64,000 bases of DNA from Blastococcus sp. TF02A-26 (GTDB taxonomy: Bacteria; Actinomycetota; Actinomycetes; Mycobacteriales; Geodermatophilaceae). The notes below the pieces were generated by a model. It was not told where the DNA came from. It did no database searches and worked only from the letters and a program-made list of their open reading frames with translations. The stretch covers positions 1-64,000 of the forward strand of contig NZ_QOHG01000021.1 of NCBI RefSeq assembly GCF_003319125.1, given 5' to 3'. How positions within the stretch are numbered: the stretch's first letter is position 1; the number at the start of each line of letters is the position of its first letter. Below, in pieces: positions 42,103 to 49,874 of this stretch. A program made the translations under genes and the position numbers.

Positions 42103-42819
42103 GTGGAGACGCACGACGGACCGCCCTACGACGCCGAGCTGATGGCGGCCGTCACCGAGCTCGGCGACGCCCTGCGGGGGCTGGTCGACGCCTCGGTGCG
42201 GACCGCCGTCCCCGCGGAGGACCTCCGGGCGGCCGCCGCCGGCGCGCGGGAGCTCACCACCCGGCTGGCCGCGGCGCAGCGGCCGGCCGGCCAGCTGTCC
42301 CCGCTCGACGACGTCCCGGCGTTCCGCCGGGTCTACAGCCCGGTCAGCGGGGTCGGCAGCGCCCTCGCTCCGCCCGTGGTCCTGCGCGAGGCCGACGGCG
42401 CCGTGGTCGGCGAGGCCACGTTCGGGCTGGCCTACGAGGGCCCGCCCGGCTTCCTGCACGGCGGGATGACCGGCCTGGTGATGGACCAGGTCCTCGGAGC
42501 GGCCGCGATCCACGCGGGCCTGTGGGGGATGACCGTCCGCCTCGAGGTGGACTACCGCGGGCCGATCCCGCTGGACACGCGCGTCGTGCTGAACGGCCGG
42601 GTCACGGAGGCAGCGGGGCGCAAGACCGTGGTCACCGGCTCGATCGCCCTGGCCTCGGATCCCGACCGCGCGCTGATCGAGGCCCGCGGCGTCTTCGTCA
42701 CGCCCCGCGCCGAGCAGATGGCGAGCTACTTCTCGACGGTGACCGACGCCTCCGGTCGGCCGTCGCCGCCCGGCCGGCCCACCGACGCGACCGCCCCCCT
42801 GCCGGCGGACCGGCCGTGA
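42103..42819 (+). CDS. PaaI-type hotdog thioesterase
   Basis: The 238-residue protein has a hotdog domain in its second half, with GPPGFLHGGMTGLVMDQVLGAA as the catalytic-helix region and VDYRGPIPLDTRVVL. It should hydrolyse acyl-CoA thioesters; the acyl chain is unknown. The N-terminal 90 residues are unrelated and helical. GTG at 42103 follows TACCGT by 7 nt (leaderless). The stop overlaps the CysQ gene (GTGA). Confidence 0.8.
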   Translation: METHDGPPYDAELMAAVTELGDALRGLVDASVRTAVPAEDLRAAAAGARELTTRLAAAQRPAGQLSPLDDVPAFRRVYSPVSGVGSALAPPVVLREADGAVVGEATFGLAYEGPPGFLHGGMTGLVMDQVLGAAAIHAGLWGMTVRLEVDYRGPIPLDTRVVLNGRVTEAAGRKTVVTGSIALASDPDRALIEARGVFVTPRAEQMASYFSTVTDASGRPSPPGRPTDATAPLPADRP

Positions 42820-43541
42820 CCGACGTCGAGATCGCCGTCGAGGCCGCCCGGGCCGCCGCCACCGTCCTGCTGGAGCTGCGCGCGGGCGGGCTGACCGGCC
42901 GCGAGCTCGGGGACGCCGGGGACGCCGCGGCCCAGCGGGCCATCGCCGCGGTGCTGGCGCAGCGGTGCCCCGAGGACGCGGTCTTCAGCGAGGAGGCGGC
43001 CGACGACGCGCGCCGGCTCACCGCCGAGCGGGTCTGGATCGTCGACCCGCTGGACGGCACCCGCGAGTACGGCGAGCCCGGCCGCGGCGACTGGGCGGTG
43101 CACGTGGCGCTGTGGGCCGGCGGCGACCTCGCCGCGGCCGCCGTCGCCCTCCCCGGCGTCGGCGAGGTGCTGGTCACCGACCCGCCGCCGGCGGTGCCGG
43201 ACGTCCAGGGCCGCCGTCCCCGCATCGCGGTCAGCCGCAGCCGCCCGCCGGCGGTGGCCACCGCCGCGGCCGACGCCGTCGGGGGTGAGCTCGTGCCGAT
43301 GGGGTCGGCCGGCTACAAGGTGACCGCCGTGGTCCGGGGCGAGGCCGACGCCTACGTGCACGCCGGCGGCCAGTACCAGTGGGACTCCGCCGCGCCCGTG
43401 GCGATCGCCCTGGCGGCCGGGCTGCACGCCAGCCGCCTGGACGGCTCGCCGCTGCGCTACAACGAGCCCGACCCGTGGCTGCCGGACCTGCTGGTCTGCC
43501 GCCCGGAGCTGTCCTCGGCCCTCCTGGCCGCCGTCGGCTGA
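42816..43541 (+). CDS. cysQ: CysQ-like 3'(2'),5'-bisphosphate nucleotidase
   Basis: The 241-residue protein belongs to the inositol-monophosphatase fold: FSEEAADD, VWIVDPLDGTREYGE with metal-binding Asp residues, and AGGQYQWDSAAPVAIALAAGLH. CysQ removes adenosine 3',5'-bisphosphate made during sulfate assimilation. Location just before cysD-cysN supports that role over inositol phosphatase. GTG overlaps the previous stop. Confidence 0.88.
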   Translation: MTDVEIAVEAARAAATVLLELRAGGLTGRELGDAGDAAAQRAIAAVLAQRCPEDAVFSEEAADDARRLTAERVWIVDPLDGTREYGEPGRGDWAVHVALWAGGDLAAAAVALPGVGEVLVTDPPPAVPDVQGRRPRIAVSRSRPPAVATAAADAVGGELVPMGSAGYKVTAVVRGEADAYVHAGGQYQWDSAAPVAIALAAGLHASRLDGSPLRYNEPDPWLPDLLVCRPELSSALLAAVG

Positions 43542-43657
43542 ACACCATGCCGGACACTGGAGCGGGAATCCCTCCCGAACCGGTGCGGTTGGTGCTGGCA
43601 CGAGAGGTGTCCCCGCGCACCGCCGCCCGTGTTCCCCCGGCTCCGGAGAAATCGTTC

Positions 43658-44566
43658 GTGACGAGTCCTGATTACCGGCTGACGCAGCTGGAGACGCTGG
43701 AGGCCGAGTCCATCCACGTCATCCGCGAGGTCGCCGCCGAGCTCGAGCGGCCGGTGCTGCTGTTCTCCGGCGGCAAGGACTCGATCGTGATGCTGGAGCT
43801 GGCCCGGAAGGCGTTCGCCCCGGCGCGGATCCCGTTCCCGGTCATGCACGTCGACACCGGCCTGAACTTCCCCGAGGTCCTGGAGTTCCGGGACAAGCGG
43901 GTCGCCGAGCTCGGCGTGGAGCTGGTGGTCGCCTCCGTGCCCGCCGCGATCGCCGCCGGCACGGTCAAGGAGGAGCCCAACGGCTCCCGCAACCGGATCC
44001 AGACCCCGGTGCTGCTCGACGCGGTCGAGGAGCACGGCTTCACCGCGCTGTTCGGCGGCGCCCGGCGCGACGAGGACAAGGCGCGCGCGAAGGAGCGGCT
44101 GTTCTCCTTCCGCGACGAGTTCGGCCAGTGGGACCCGAAGAACCAGCGCCCGGAGCTGTGGGACCTCTACAACGGCCGCATCCACCTGGGCGAGTCGATC
44201 CGCGTCTTCCCGCTGTCGAACTGGACCGAGCTCGACATCTGGCAGTACATCGCGCGGGAGAACATCGCCATCCCGCCGCTGTACCTCGCGCAGGAGCGGG
44301 AGGTCGTGGAGCGGCAGGGGATGCTCTACGCGGTCAACGAGTTCATCCGCCCGCGCGACGGCGAGCAGGTGGTCCGCGAGACGGTCCGCTACCGCACCGT
44401 CGGCGACGCGAACCTGACCGCCGCCGTGCGCTCGCAGGCCACCACGGTCGAGGAGGTCATCGCCGAGATCGCGGTGACCCGGATGACCGAGCGCGGCGCC
44501 ACCCGTGGCGACGACAAGGTCAGCGACGCGGCCATGGAGGACCGGAAGAAGGAGGGCTACTTCTGA
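43658..44566 (+). CDS. cysD: Sulfate adenylyltransferase subunit 2, CysD
   Basis: CysD joins sulfate to ATP (APS formation) with CysN. The 302-residue protein has the PP-loop FSGGKDSIVML, then DTGLNFPE, FGGARRDEDKARAKER, and the C-terminal FPLSNWTELDIWQYI. GTG at 43658 has GGAG about 9 nt upstream and matches the usual length; an in-frame ATG at 43547 would add 37 residues not typical of the family. TGATG links it to cysN. Confidence 0.96.
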   Translation: MTSPDYRLTQLETLEAESIHVIREVAAELERPVLLFSGGKDSIVMLELARKAFAPARIPFPVMHVDTGLNFPEVLEFRDKRVAELGVELVVASVPAAIAAGTVKEEPNGSRNRIQTPVLLDAVEEHGFTALFGGARRDEDKARAKERLFSFRDEFGQWDPKNQRPELWDLYNGRIHLGESIRVFPLSNWTELDIWQYIARENIAIPPLYLAQEREVVERQGMLYAVNEFIRPRDGEQVVRETVRYRTVGDANLTAAVRSQATTVEEVIAEIAVTRMTERGATRGDDKVSDAAMEDRKKEGYF

Positions 44567-45930
44567 TGGCCGCTCAGCCTGGGGCCGCCCAGCCCGGTAC
44601 CCACCTCGGCGAGAACGCCGTCGACGTCCACTCCCCGGTGGCCGAGCACGCCGCCGAGATCGCCACCGCCCGCAGGGACATCCTGCGGATCGCCACCGCC
44701 GGCTCGGTGGACGACGGCAAGAGCACCCTCATCGGGCGCCTGCTCTACGACAGCAAGGCCGTCTTCGAGGACCAGTACGAGGCGGTGGCCCGGGCCAGCA
44801 AGGGCGACTTCGTCGACCTGGCGCTGCTCACCGACGGCCTGCGAGCCGAGCGCGAGCAGGGCATCACGATCGACGTCGCCTACCGGTACTTCAGCACCCC
44901 GCGGCGGACGTTCATCCTCGCCGACACCCCCGGGCACGTGCAGTACACGCGGAACATGGTCACCGGCGCCTCGACCGCCGACCTCGCGATCGTGCTGGTC
45001 GACGCGCGCAAGGGACTGCTGGAGCAGAGCCGCCGCCACGCCTTCCTCGCCTCGCTGCTGCGGGTGCCGCACCTCGTCGTCGCGGTCAACAAGATGGACC
45101 TGGTCGGTTGGTCGGAGGAGACCTTCGAGGCGATCAGCGACGAGTTCAGCGCGTTCGCCGCGAAGCTGTCGGTGCCCGACCTGACCGTCGTCCCCATCTC
45201 GGCGCTGCACGGCGACAACGTCGTCACCCACTCGCCGAACACGCCCTGGTACGAGGGCCCCACGCTGCTGCACCACCTCGAGCACGTGCACGTGGCCGGC
45301 GACCGGAACCTCACCGACCCGCGGTTCCCCGTGCAGTACGTCATCCGGCCCCAGATCCACGGCTCCGGGGATGCGCACTTCCACGACTACCGCGGCTACG
45401 CCGGAACGGTCTCCAGCGGGGTCCTGCGGGTCGGCGACGAGGTGCAGGTGCTGCCCAGCGGCCTGACCACGACCATCGCCGGCATCGACGGCCCGCGCGG
45501 GCCGGTCGAGGAGGCGTTCGCGCCGATGTCGGTCACCGTCCGGCTGGCCGACGACCTCGACGTCTCCCGTGGCGACCTGATCTGCCGGCCGACCAACGCC
45601 CCGCAGGTCACCCAGGACCTCGACGCGCTCGTGTGCTGGATGGCCGACGAGCCGCTGCGCCCGCGGCAGCGCCTGGCGGTCAAGCACACCACCCGCACGG
45701 TGCGGGCGATGGTCAAGGACGTCGCGTACCGGCTGGACGTGAACAGCCTGCACCGCGAGCCGGAGGTCGCCGAGCTCGGGCTCAACGACATCGGCCGGGT
45801 CGTGCTGCGCACCACGCAGCCGCTGTTCGTCGACGACTACCTGCGCAACCGCGTGACCGGCCGCTTCATCCTCGTCGACGAGGCCACCAACGCCACCGTC
45901 GGCGCGGGGATGCTGACCCCGGCGGGATGA
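44566..45930 (+). CDS. cysN: Sulfate adenylyltransferase subunit 1, CysN (GTPase)
   Basis: CysN is the GTP-driven partner of CysD. The 454-residue protein has G1 AGSVDDGKST, switch G2 EREQGITIDVAYRYF, G3 DTPGHVQYTRNM and G4 NKMDLV, then elongation-factor-like barrels. No APS kinase (CysC) domain is fused, and none is nearby. It follows cysD with an overlapping TGATG and shares its stop with the MFS gene start (ATGA). Confidence 0.96.
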   Translation: MAAQPGAAQPGTHLGENAVDVHSPVAEHAAEIATARRDILRIATAGSVDDGKSTLIGRLLYDSKAVFEDQYEAVARASKGDFVDLALLTDGLRAEREQGITIDVAYRYFSTPRRTFILADTPGHVQYTRNMVTGASTADLAIVLVDARKGLLEQSRRHAFLASLLRVPHLVVAVNKMDLVGWSEETFEAISDEFSAFAAKLSVPDLTVVPISALHGDNVVTHSPNTPWYEGPTLLHHLEHVHVAGDRNLTDPRFPVQYVIRPQIHGSGDAHFHDYRGYAGTVSSGVLRVGDEVQVLPSGLTTTIAGIDGPRGPVEEAFAPMSVTVRLADDLDVSRGDLICRPTNAPQVTQDLDALVCWMADEPLRPRQRLAVKHTTRTVRAMVKDVAYRLDVNSLHREPEVAELGLNDIGRVVLRTTQPLFVDDYLRNRVTGRFILVDEATNATVGAGMLTPAG

Positions 45931-47153
45931 CGCGCGCACGCCTGAGCGCGTGGCTGCTCGTCGCCGCGATCGTCGCGGTGGCGCTGAACCAGCGGCCGGC
46001 GATCGTGGCGGTGGCGCCGCTGCTCGAGGACCTGCGGGCCGACACCGGGCTCTCCTCGGCCATGGGCGGCCTGCTGACCACCGTGCCGGTGCTCTGCTTC
46101 GGGGCCTTCGCGCCGGTCGCGCCGCGGCTGGCCCAGCGGATCGGCCTGGAGACGGCGGTCGCGGCCTCGCTGCTGCTGCTCGCCGGCGGCATCGCGTTGC
46201 GCCTGCTCTCCCCCGTCGCGCTGCTCTACGCCGGGAGCCTGCTGGCCGGTGCGGCGATCGCGCTGGCCAACGTGCTGCTCCCCGCCTACGTCAAGCGTGA
46301 GTTCGCCCGGCCCGGCGCCGTGATGGGCGCCTACTCCGCGGCGCTCAACATCGGGGCGGCCACCGGCGCCGCGCTCACGCTGCCGCTGGCCGACGCCCTG
46401 GACGTCGGCTGGCGCACTGGGCTGGGGCTGTGGCTGTTCGTCGCCCTCGGCGCCCTGGTCCTCTGGCTGCCGGTCGCCGGGACCGGCCGCGCCGAACGGC
46501 GGGCGGCGAACCCCGTCCCCGGCGGTTCCTGGTCGCTGCTGCGGTTGCCGCTGGCCCGGCGGGTCTGCCTCTTCCTGTCCATGAACAGCGTGCAGTTCTA
46601 CTCGGTCTCGGCCTGGCTGCCGACGCTGCTCGCCGACGCCGGGGTACCCCGCGGCGACGGCGGGCTGCTGCTGGGGCTGTCCAACGTCGTCGGGGCGGCG
46701 GGCGCGCTCCTCGCCCCGGCCCAGGCGGGCCGGATGCGCGGGCAGCGGCCGCTCGTGGCGGCGGTCGTGGCCGCCTACGCCGTCGGCCTGGCCGGGCTGC
46801 TGCTCTCGCCCGACGCCGGGACCGTCGTCTGGGTGTGCGCCTGGGGCGTGGCCCAGGGAGCGGGCTTCGCCGTGGCGCTCACACTCATCGTGCTGCGCAG
46901 CCCCACCCCGCTGGTGGCGGCACGGCTCGGCGGGGTGGCGCAGTGCGTCGGCTACCTCGTCGCGGCGTCGGGCCCGCTGCTGCTCGGCGCGGTGCACGAC
47001 CTGACCTCCGGGTGGACGTGGCCGCTGCTCCTGCTGATCGCCGCCCTCGTCCCGATGGCGTGGGCCGGGTGGGGTGCCGCACGCGACGTCGTCCTCCCCG
47101 CCCCCGAGCAGGCTCCCGAGCCGGCGTCCGCCGCCCCGCTCAGCCGAGGCTGA
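45927..47153 (+). CDS. MFS transporter, CynX/NimT-like
   Basis: The 408-residue protein has twelve hydrophobic helices and the CynX/NimT pattern: NQRPAIVAVAPLLEDLR near the first helix and NSVQFYSVSAWLPTLLADAG. Known relatives move cyanate or nitroimidazole, but substrates vary. Its start overlaps cysN by 4 nt, so it belongs to the sulfate-activation operon and may export or import a small anion. The end overlaps the P450 end by 14 nt. Confidence 0.85.
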   Translation: MTRARLSAWLLVAAIVAVALNQRPAIVAVAPLLEDLRADTGLSSAMGGLLTTVPVLCFGAFAPVAPRLAQRIGLETAVAASLLLLAGGIALRLLSPVALLYAGSLLAGAAIALANVLLPAYVKREFARPGAVMGAYSAALNIGAATGAALTLPLADALDVGWRTGLGLWLFVALGALVLWLPVAGTGRAERRAANPVPGGSWSLLRLPLARRVCLFLSMNSVQFYSVSAWLPTLLADAGVPRGDGGLLLGLSNVVGAAGALLAPAQAGRMRGQRPLVAAVVAAYAVGLAGLLLSPDAGTVVWVCAWGVAQGAGFAVALTLIVLRSPTPLVAARLGGVAQCVGYLVAASGPLLLGAVHDLTSGWTWPLLLLIAALVPMAWAGWGAARDVVLPAPEQAPEPASAAPLSRG

Positions 47154-48498
47154 CCGGCAGCACCTCGAAGCCGCGCAGCGTCCGCAGGTCGCGGCGCACC
47201 GGCCGGCCGGCCACCCGCAGCCGGGGGAAGCGCTCGGACAGGACCCGCAGCGCCACCTCCGCCTCCAGCCGGGCCAGGCCCGCGCCCACGCAGTAGTGCA
47301 CGCCCGCCGAGAAGGCCAGGTGCTCGCGGGCGTTGGCGCGGGTGACGTCGAAGCGGGCCGGGTCGGGGAACACGCCGGGGTCGCGGTTGGCGGCGCCGAG
47401 CAGCACCGTGACCCGCGTCCCGGGCGGCAGCCGGCGACCGGCGACCTCGACCCCGGCGCGCGCGGTGCGGCCGGTGAGCTGCACCGGGCTGTCCCAGCGC
47501 AACGCCTCCTCCACCGCGTTCGCCCAGCCCGACGGCTCGGCGCGCAGCGCGTCCCACTGGTCGCGGTGGGCGTCCAGGGCGACGACGGCGTTGCCGATCA
47601 GGTTGACGGTGGTCTCGAACCCGGCGCCGAGCAGCAGCATCACGGTGGCGTGCAGCTCGCGCTCGGTGAGTGCCTCCTCGCCGGGCAGGCCCACCAGCCG
47701 GCTGACGAGGTCGTCGCCGGGATCGCGCCGCAGCCGGTCGAAGTGCTGGCGGAGGAAGCCGTGCATGGCGCGCAGCCCACGCTCGGCGGCCAGGTAGCGG
47801 CGGAGAGGTAGCCCGGCGTCCAGCGTCGCCGCGGCGGCGGCACCCCACCGCAGGAAGTCCGCCCGCCGGTCTGTGGGGACGCCGAGCAGCTCGGCGATGA
47901 CCAGGACCGGCAGCTGGGCGGCGAAGCCGTCGACGAGGTCCACCGGGCCCTGGGCGCCGGCCAGGTCGTCGAGCAGCGCGTCGGCGGTGCGCTGGATCAT
48001 CGGCTCGAACGCGGCGGTGGCCCGCGGGGTGAAGGCCCGGCTCACCAGCCGCCGGTAGCGGGTGTGGTCGGGCGGGTCGACGACCAGCATCGAGGGCCGC
48101 TCCGCCACGCCGCTGGCGTCGAGCTCGTCACCGAAGCGCAGCACGCGGCCGATCCGCCCGGGCACACGGGCGAGGTCGAAGCCGACGCCGAAGCGGTCGG
48201 ACCGCAGCACGTCCTGCACCACGGCGTGGGAGGTGCTGACCAGACCCAGCGCGCTGGGCGTCAGCGGGCCGGCCGCGCGGAGCTGCTCGTACAGCGCGTA
48301 CGGCTGCTGCCGGAGGTCCGGGTCGCGCATCAGCCGGGCGACCGGATCGCCCTGGCGCGCGGCGCGGGCGAGGTAGCGGGCCGGCAGCGCGTGGCGGACG
48401 GCGTAGCGGGCGGCGGTCCGCGCGGGACGCAGCAGCGGGGAGGGCGACGGCTCGCGGACCGGTGCCGTCTGGTCGAGGTCGGTCGTCGGCGAGCCCAT
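47140..48498 (-). CDS. Cytochrome P450
   Basis: The 452-residue P450 has the oxygen-binding helix LLLGAGFETTVNLIG, the ExxR motif EEALR, and the heme-binding loop FSAGVHYCVGAGLA with its Cys. An N-terminal extension of about 50 residues precedes the first domain. The substrate and redox partner are unknown; no ferredoxin gene is adjacent. ATG at 48498 has GGGAG 9 nt upstream, better than 48525. Confidence 0.93.
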   Translation of the reverse strand: MGSPTTDLDQTAPVREPSPSPLLRPARTAARYAVRHALPARYLARAARQGDPVARLMRDPDLRQQPYALYEQLRAAGPLTPSALGLVSTSHAVVQDVLRSDRFGVGFDLARVPGRIGRVLRFGDELDASGVAERPSMLVVDPPDHTRYRRLVSRAFTPRATAAFEPMIQRTADALLDDLAGAQGPVDLVDGFAAQLPVLVIAELLGVPTDRRADFLRWGAAAAATLDAGLPLRRYLAAERGLRAMHGFLRQHFDRLRRDPGDDLVSRLVGLPGEEALTERELHATVMLLLGAGFETTVNLIGNAVVALDAHRDQWDALRAEPSGWANAVEEALRWDSPVQLTGRTARAGVEVAGRRLPPGTRVTVLLGAANRDPGVFPDPARFDVTRANAREHLAFSAGVHYCVGAGLARLEAEVALRVLSERFPRLRVAGRPVRRDLRTLRGFEVLPVSLG

Positions 48499-48559
48499 GA
48501 GCGGAGTCTCCCAGCGACCGCTCACGGACGTCGGGGCAGCCGGACGTCGGAGGCCGGAC

Positions 48560-48585
48560 GCCGCCCGGGCAGGGACCCGGGCGGC
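48560..48585 (-). terminator. Terminator after the small acidic gene
   Basis: GCCGCCCGGG (48560-48569) pairs with CCCGGGCGGC (48576-48585) around a 6-nt loop. It follows the 54-residue gene by 7 nt. Confidence 0.8.
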
Positions 48586-48592
48586 GCGGAGG

Positions 48593-48757
48593 TCAGCCCT
48601 GGTCCGTGGGGGCCGGCGCGTCGAGGTCCTTGCCCGCCCAGTCCTTCCCGGCCTGGTCCGCGTGCTCCGAGGCGCTGTCGGTCTGGCCGGCGACGCTCTC
48701 GATCATCTCCTCGTCGGACACGCCTTCACCTGCAGCGTGGGTACCGGGCTCCGTCAT
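48593..48757 (-). CDS. Small acidic protein, 54 residues
   Basis: ATG at 48757 has AAGGAG 7-8 nt upstream, and a clear terminator follows the stop, so the unit looks complete. The protein is acidic, with EEMIESVAGQTDSASEHADQ and then AGKDWAGKDLDAP; no Cys or membrane helix. The family is not known to me. Its composition resembles small stress-induced proteins. Confidence 0.65.
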   Translation of the reverse strand: MTEPGTHAAGEGVSDEEMIESVAGQTDSASEHADQAGKDWAGKDLDAPAPTDQG

Positions 48758-48838
48758 CGCGCATCTCCTTCGACTGCGTGGACTGTTCCCCCGGACCCTC
48801 CCCGCCGACCGAGGGCACGAAACCCGTCGCGCCCGGAG

Positions 48839-49228
48839 TCACACGGTGGGTGGCCGCAGCTCGAACCACACCCGTTTGCCGCCCCGGTGGTCCTCGGCGC
48901 CCCATCGGTCGGCGATCGCAGCGACCAACCGCATGCCGCGTCCGCGCGGGTTCCCCGTGTCCAGTTCCCGGACGACGGGGCGTACTGCGGATCCGTCGAC
49001 CACGCCGATCCGCAGCCACTCCTCGGAGAACGCGACCTCGAGGGTGAACGGCTCGTCTCCCCCGACGTGGTCCACGACGTTCGCGACCAGTTCGGTGACG
49101 AGGAGCGCGGCGTCCTCCGGGTCGTGCGGCGCACGCCACGACCGGAGCAGGTCCAGCACGAGGTGCCGGGCGACGGTCACGCTGCGCGAGGACGGCGAGA
49201 GGTCCATGGAGGCGGTGAGGGTGGACAT
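48839..49228 (-). CDS. RsbW-like anti-sigma ATPase
   Basis: The 129-residue protein is an HATPase domain alone: LLVTELVANVVDHVGGD as N-box, LRIGVVDGSAVRP as G1, and a GRGMRLVAAIADRWG G2 loop. Such single-domain kinases phosphorylate anti-anti-sigma factors in stress and development control. ATG at 49228 has GGAGG 4 nt upstream. The neighbour at 49447 lies divergently. Confidence 0.88.
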   Translation of the reverse strand: MSTLTASMDLSPSSRSVTVARHLVLDLLRSWRAPHDPEDAALLVTELVANVVDHVGGDEPFTLEVAFSEEWLRIGVVDGSAVRPVVRELDTGNPRGRGMRLVAAIADRWGAEDHRGGKRVWFELRPPTV

Positions 49229-49352
49229 GGAGCCTCCGTGGTGCGCGTCGATGGAGACGGGATGACGCGCCGCCCAGTGCATGACGCGTTATCCCGTTGC
49301 GCGATACAGAACCATCCGACCCGGCCAGATGCAACCCCCCTTGCGTGTAAGG

Positions 49353-49386
49353 CGTGTTGCATGCGACAGGGGTTGCATGCAACACG
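49353..49386. promoter_or_regulatory. 12-bp inverted repeat upstream of the HTH gene
   Basis: Perfect arms CGTGTTGCATGC (49353-49364) and GCATGCAACACG (49375-49386) are separated by 10 nt. A CATAGT promoter hexamer (49396-49401) follows closely, so this is a likely operator between the divergent ATPase and HTH genes. Confidence 0.7.
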
Positions 49387-49446
49387 GGTTCAGATGCATA
49401 GTGGGCAACCGATCGGCTGAGACCCGGCCCGAGCGAGCGGAGCACA

Positions 49447-49827
49447 GTGGCGACGGACACCCCGGTGGGGGACGACTCGGCGCTCGCGGCGTTGCGCGCC
49501 CTGGTGACCGCCATCGACGCCTCGACCGAGGAGCTGCGCCAGGCCCGCTCCCGGGCCGAGGACCTGCTGCGTCAGCGTGCGGCGGGTGGGGCCTGGTTCG
49601 ACATCGTCACCGACGAGGCGCGCCCGCTGGTCGTGGAGCGGATCAGCACGGTCCTGGCCACCCTCGCCTCGGCCGGCGGCGCCTGGCGGCGGGAGCAGGC
49701 TCGCGCACTCCACGCCGAACAGGTGAGCATCAACCGGATCGCGACCCTGTTCGGCGTCACGCGACAGCGCATCTCCGCCCTGCTGCGCGACCGTCCGGAG
49801 GACACCGGCCTCGCCACCCTCGACTGA
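49447..49827 (+). CDS. Small helix-turn-helix protein
   Basis: The 126-residue protein has a coiled N-terminal half (LRQARSRAEDLLRQRAAG), a central helical region, and a C-terminal helix-turn-helix: EQVSINRIATLFGVTRQRIS, then ALLR. The HTH type recalls sigma-4 or resolvase-like domains. GTG at 49447 has GGAG 5 nt upstream. It may bind the inverted repeat in front of it. Confidence 0.7.
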   Translation: MATDTPVGDDSALAALRALVTAIDASTEELRQARSRAEDLLRQRAAGGAWFDIVTDEARPLVVERISTVLATLASAGGAWRREQARALHAEQVSINRIATLFGVTRQRISALLRDRPEDTGLATLD

Positions 49828-49832
49828 CCGTG

Positions 49833-49869
49833 GAGGAGATCCGCAGGCGTCACGCCGGCGGATCTCCTC
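49833..49869. terminator. Bidirectional terminator between the HTH and hrpA genes
   Basis: GAGGAGATCCGC (49833-49844) pairs with GCGGATCTCCTC (49858-49869); an inner GGCG/CGCC extends it. Both convergent genes end within 7 nt of it. Confidence 0.85.
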
Positions 49870-49874
49870 ACCCC

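Noticed and set aside
43547-43657. N-terminal extension of cysD from ATG 43547
   Set aside because: It adds 37 residues not typical of CysD, while GTG 43658 has a ribosome site and gives the family length.
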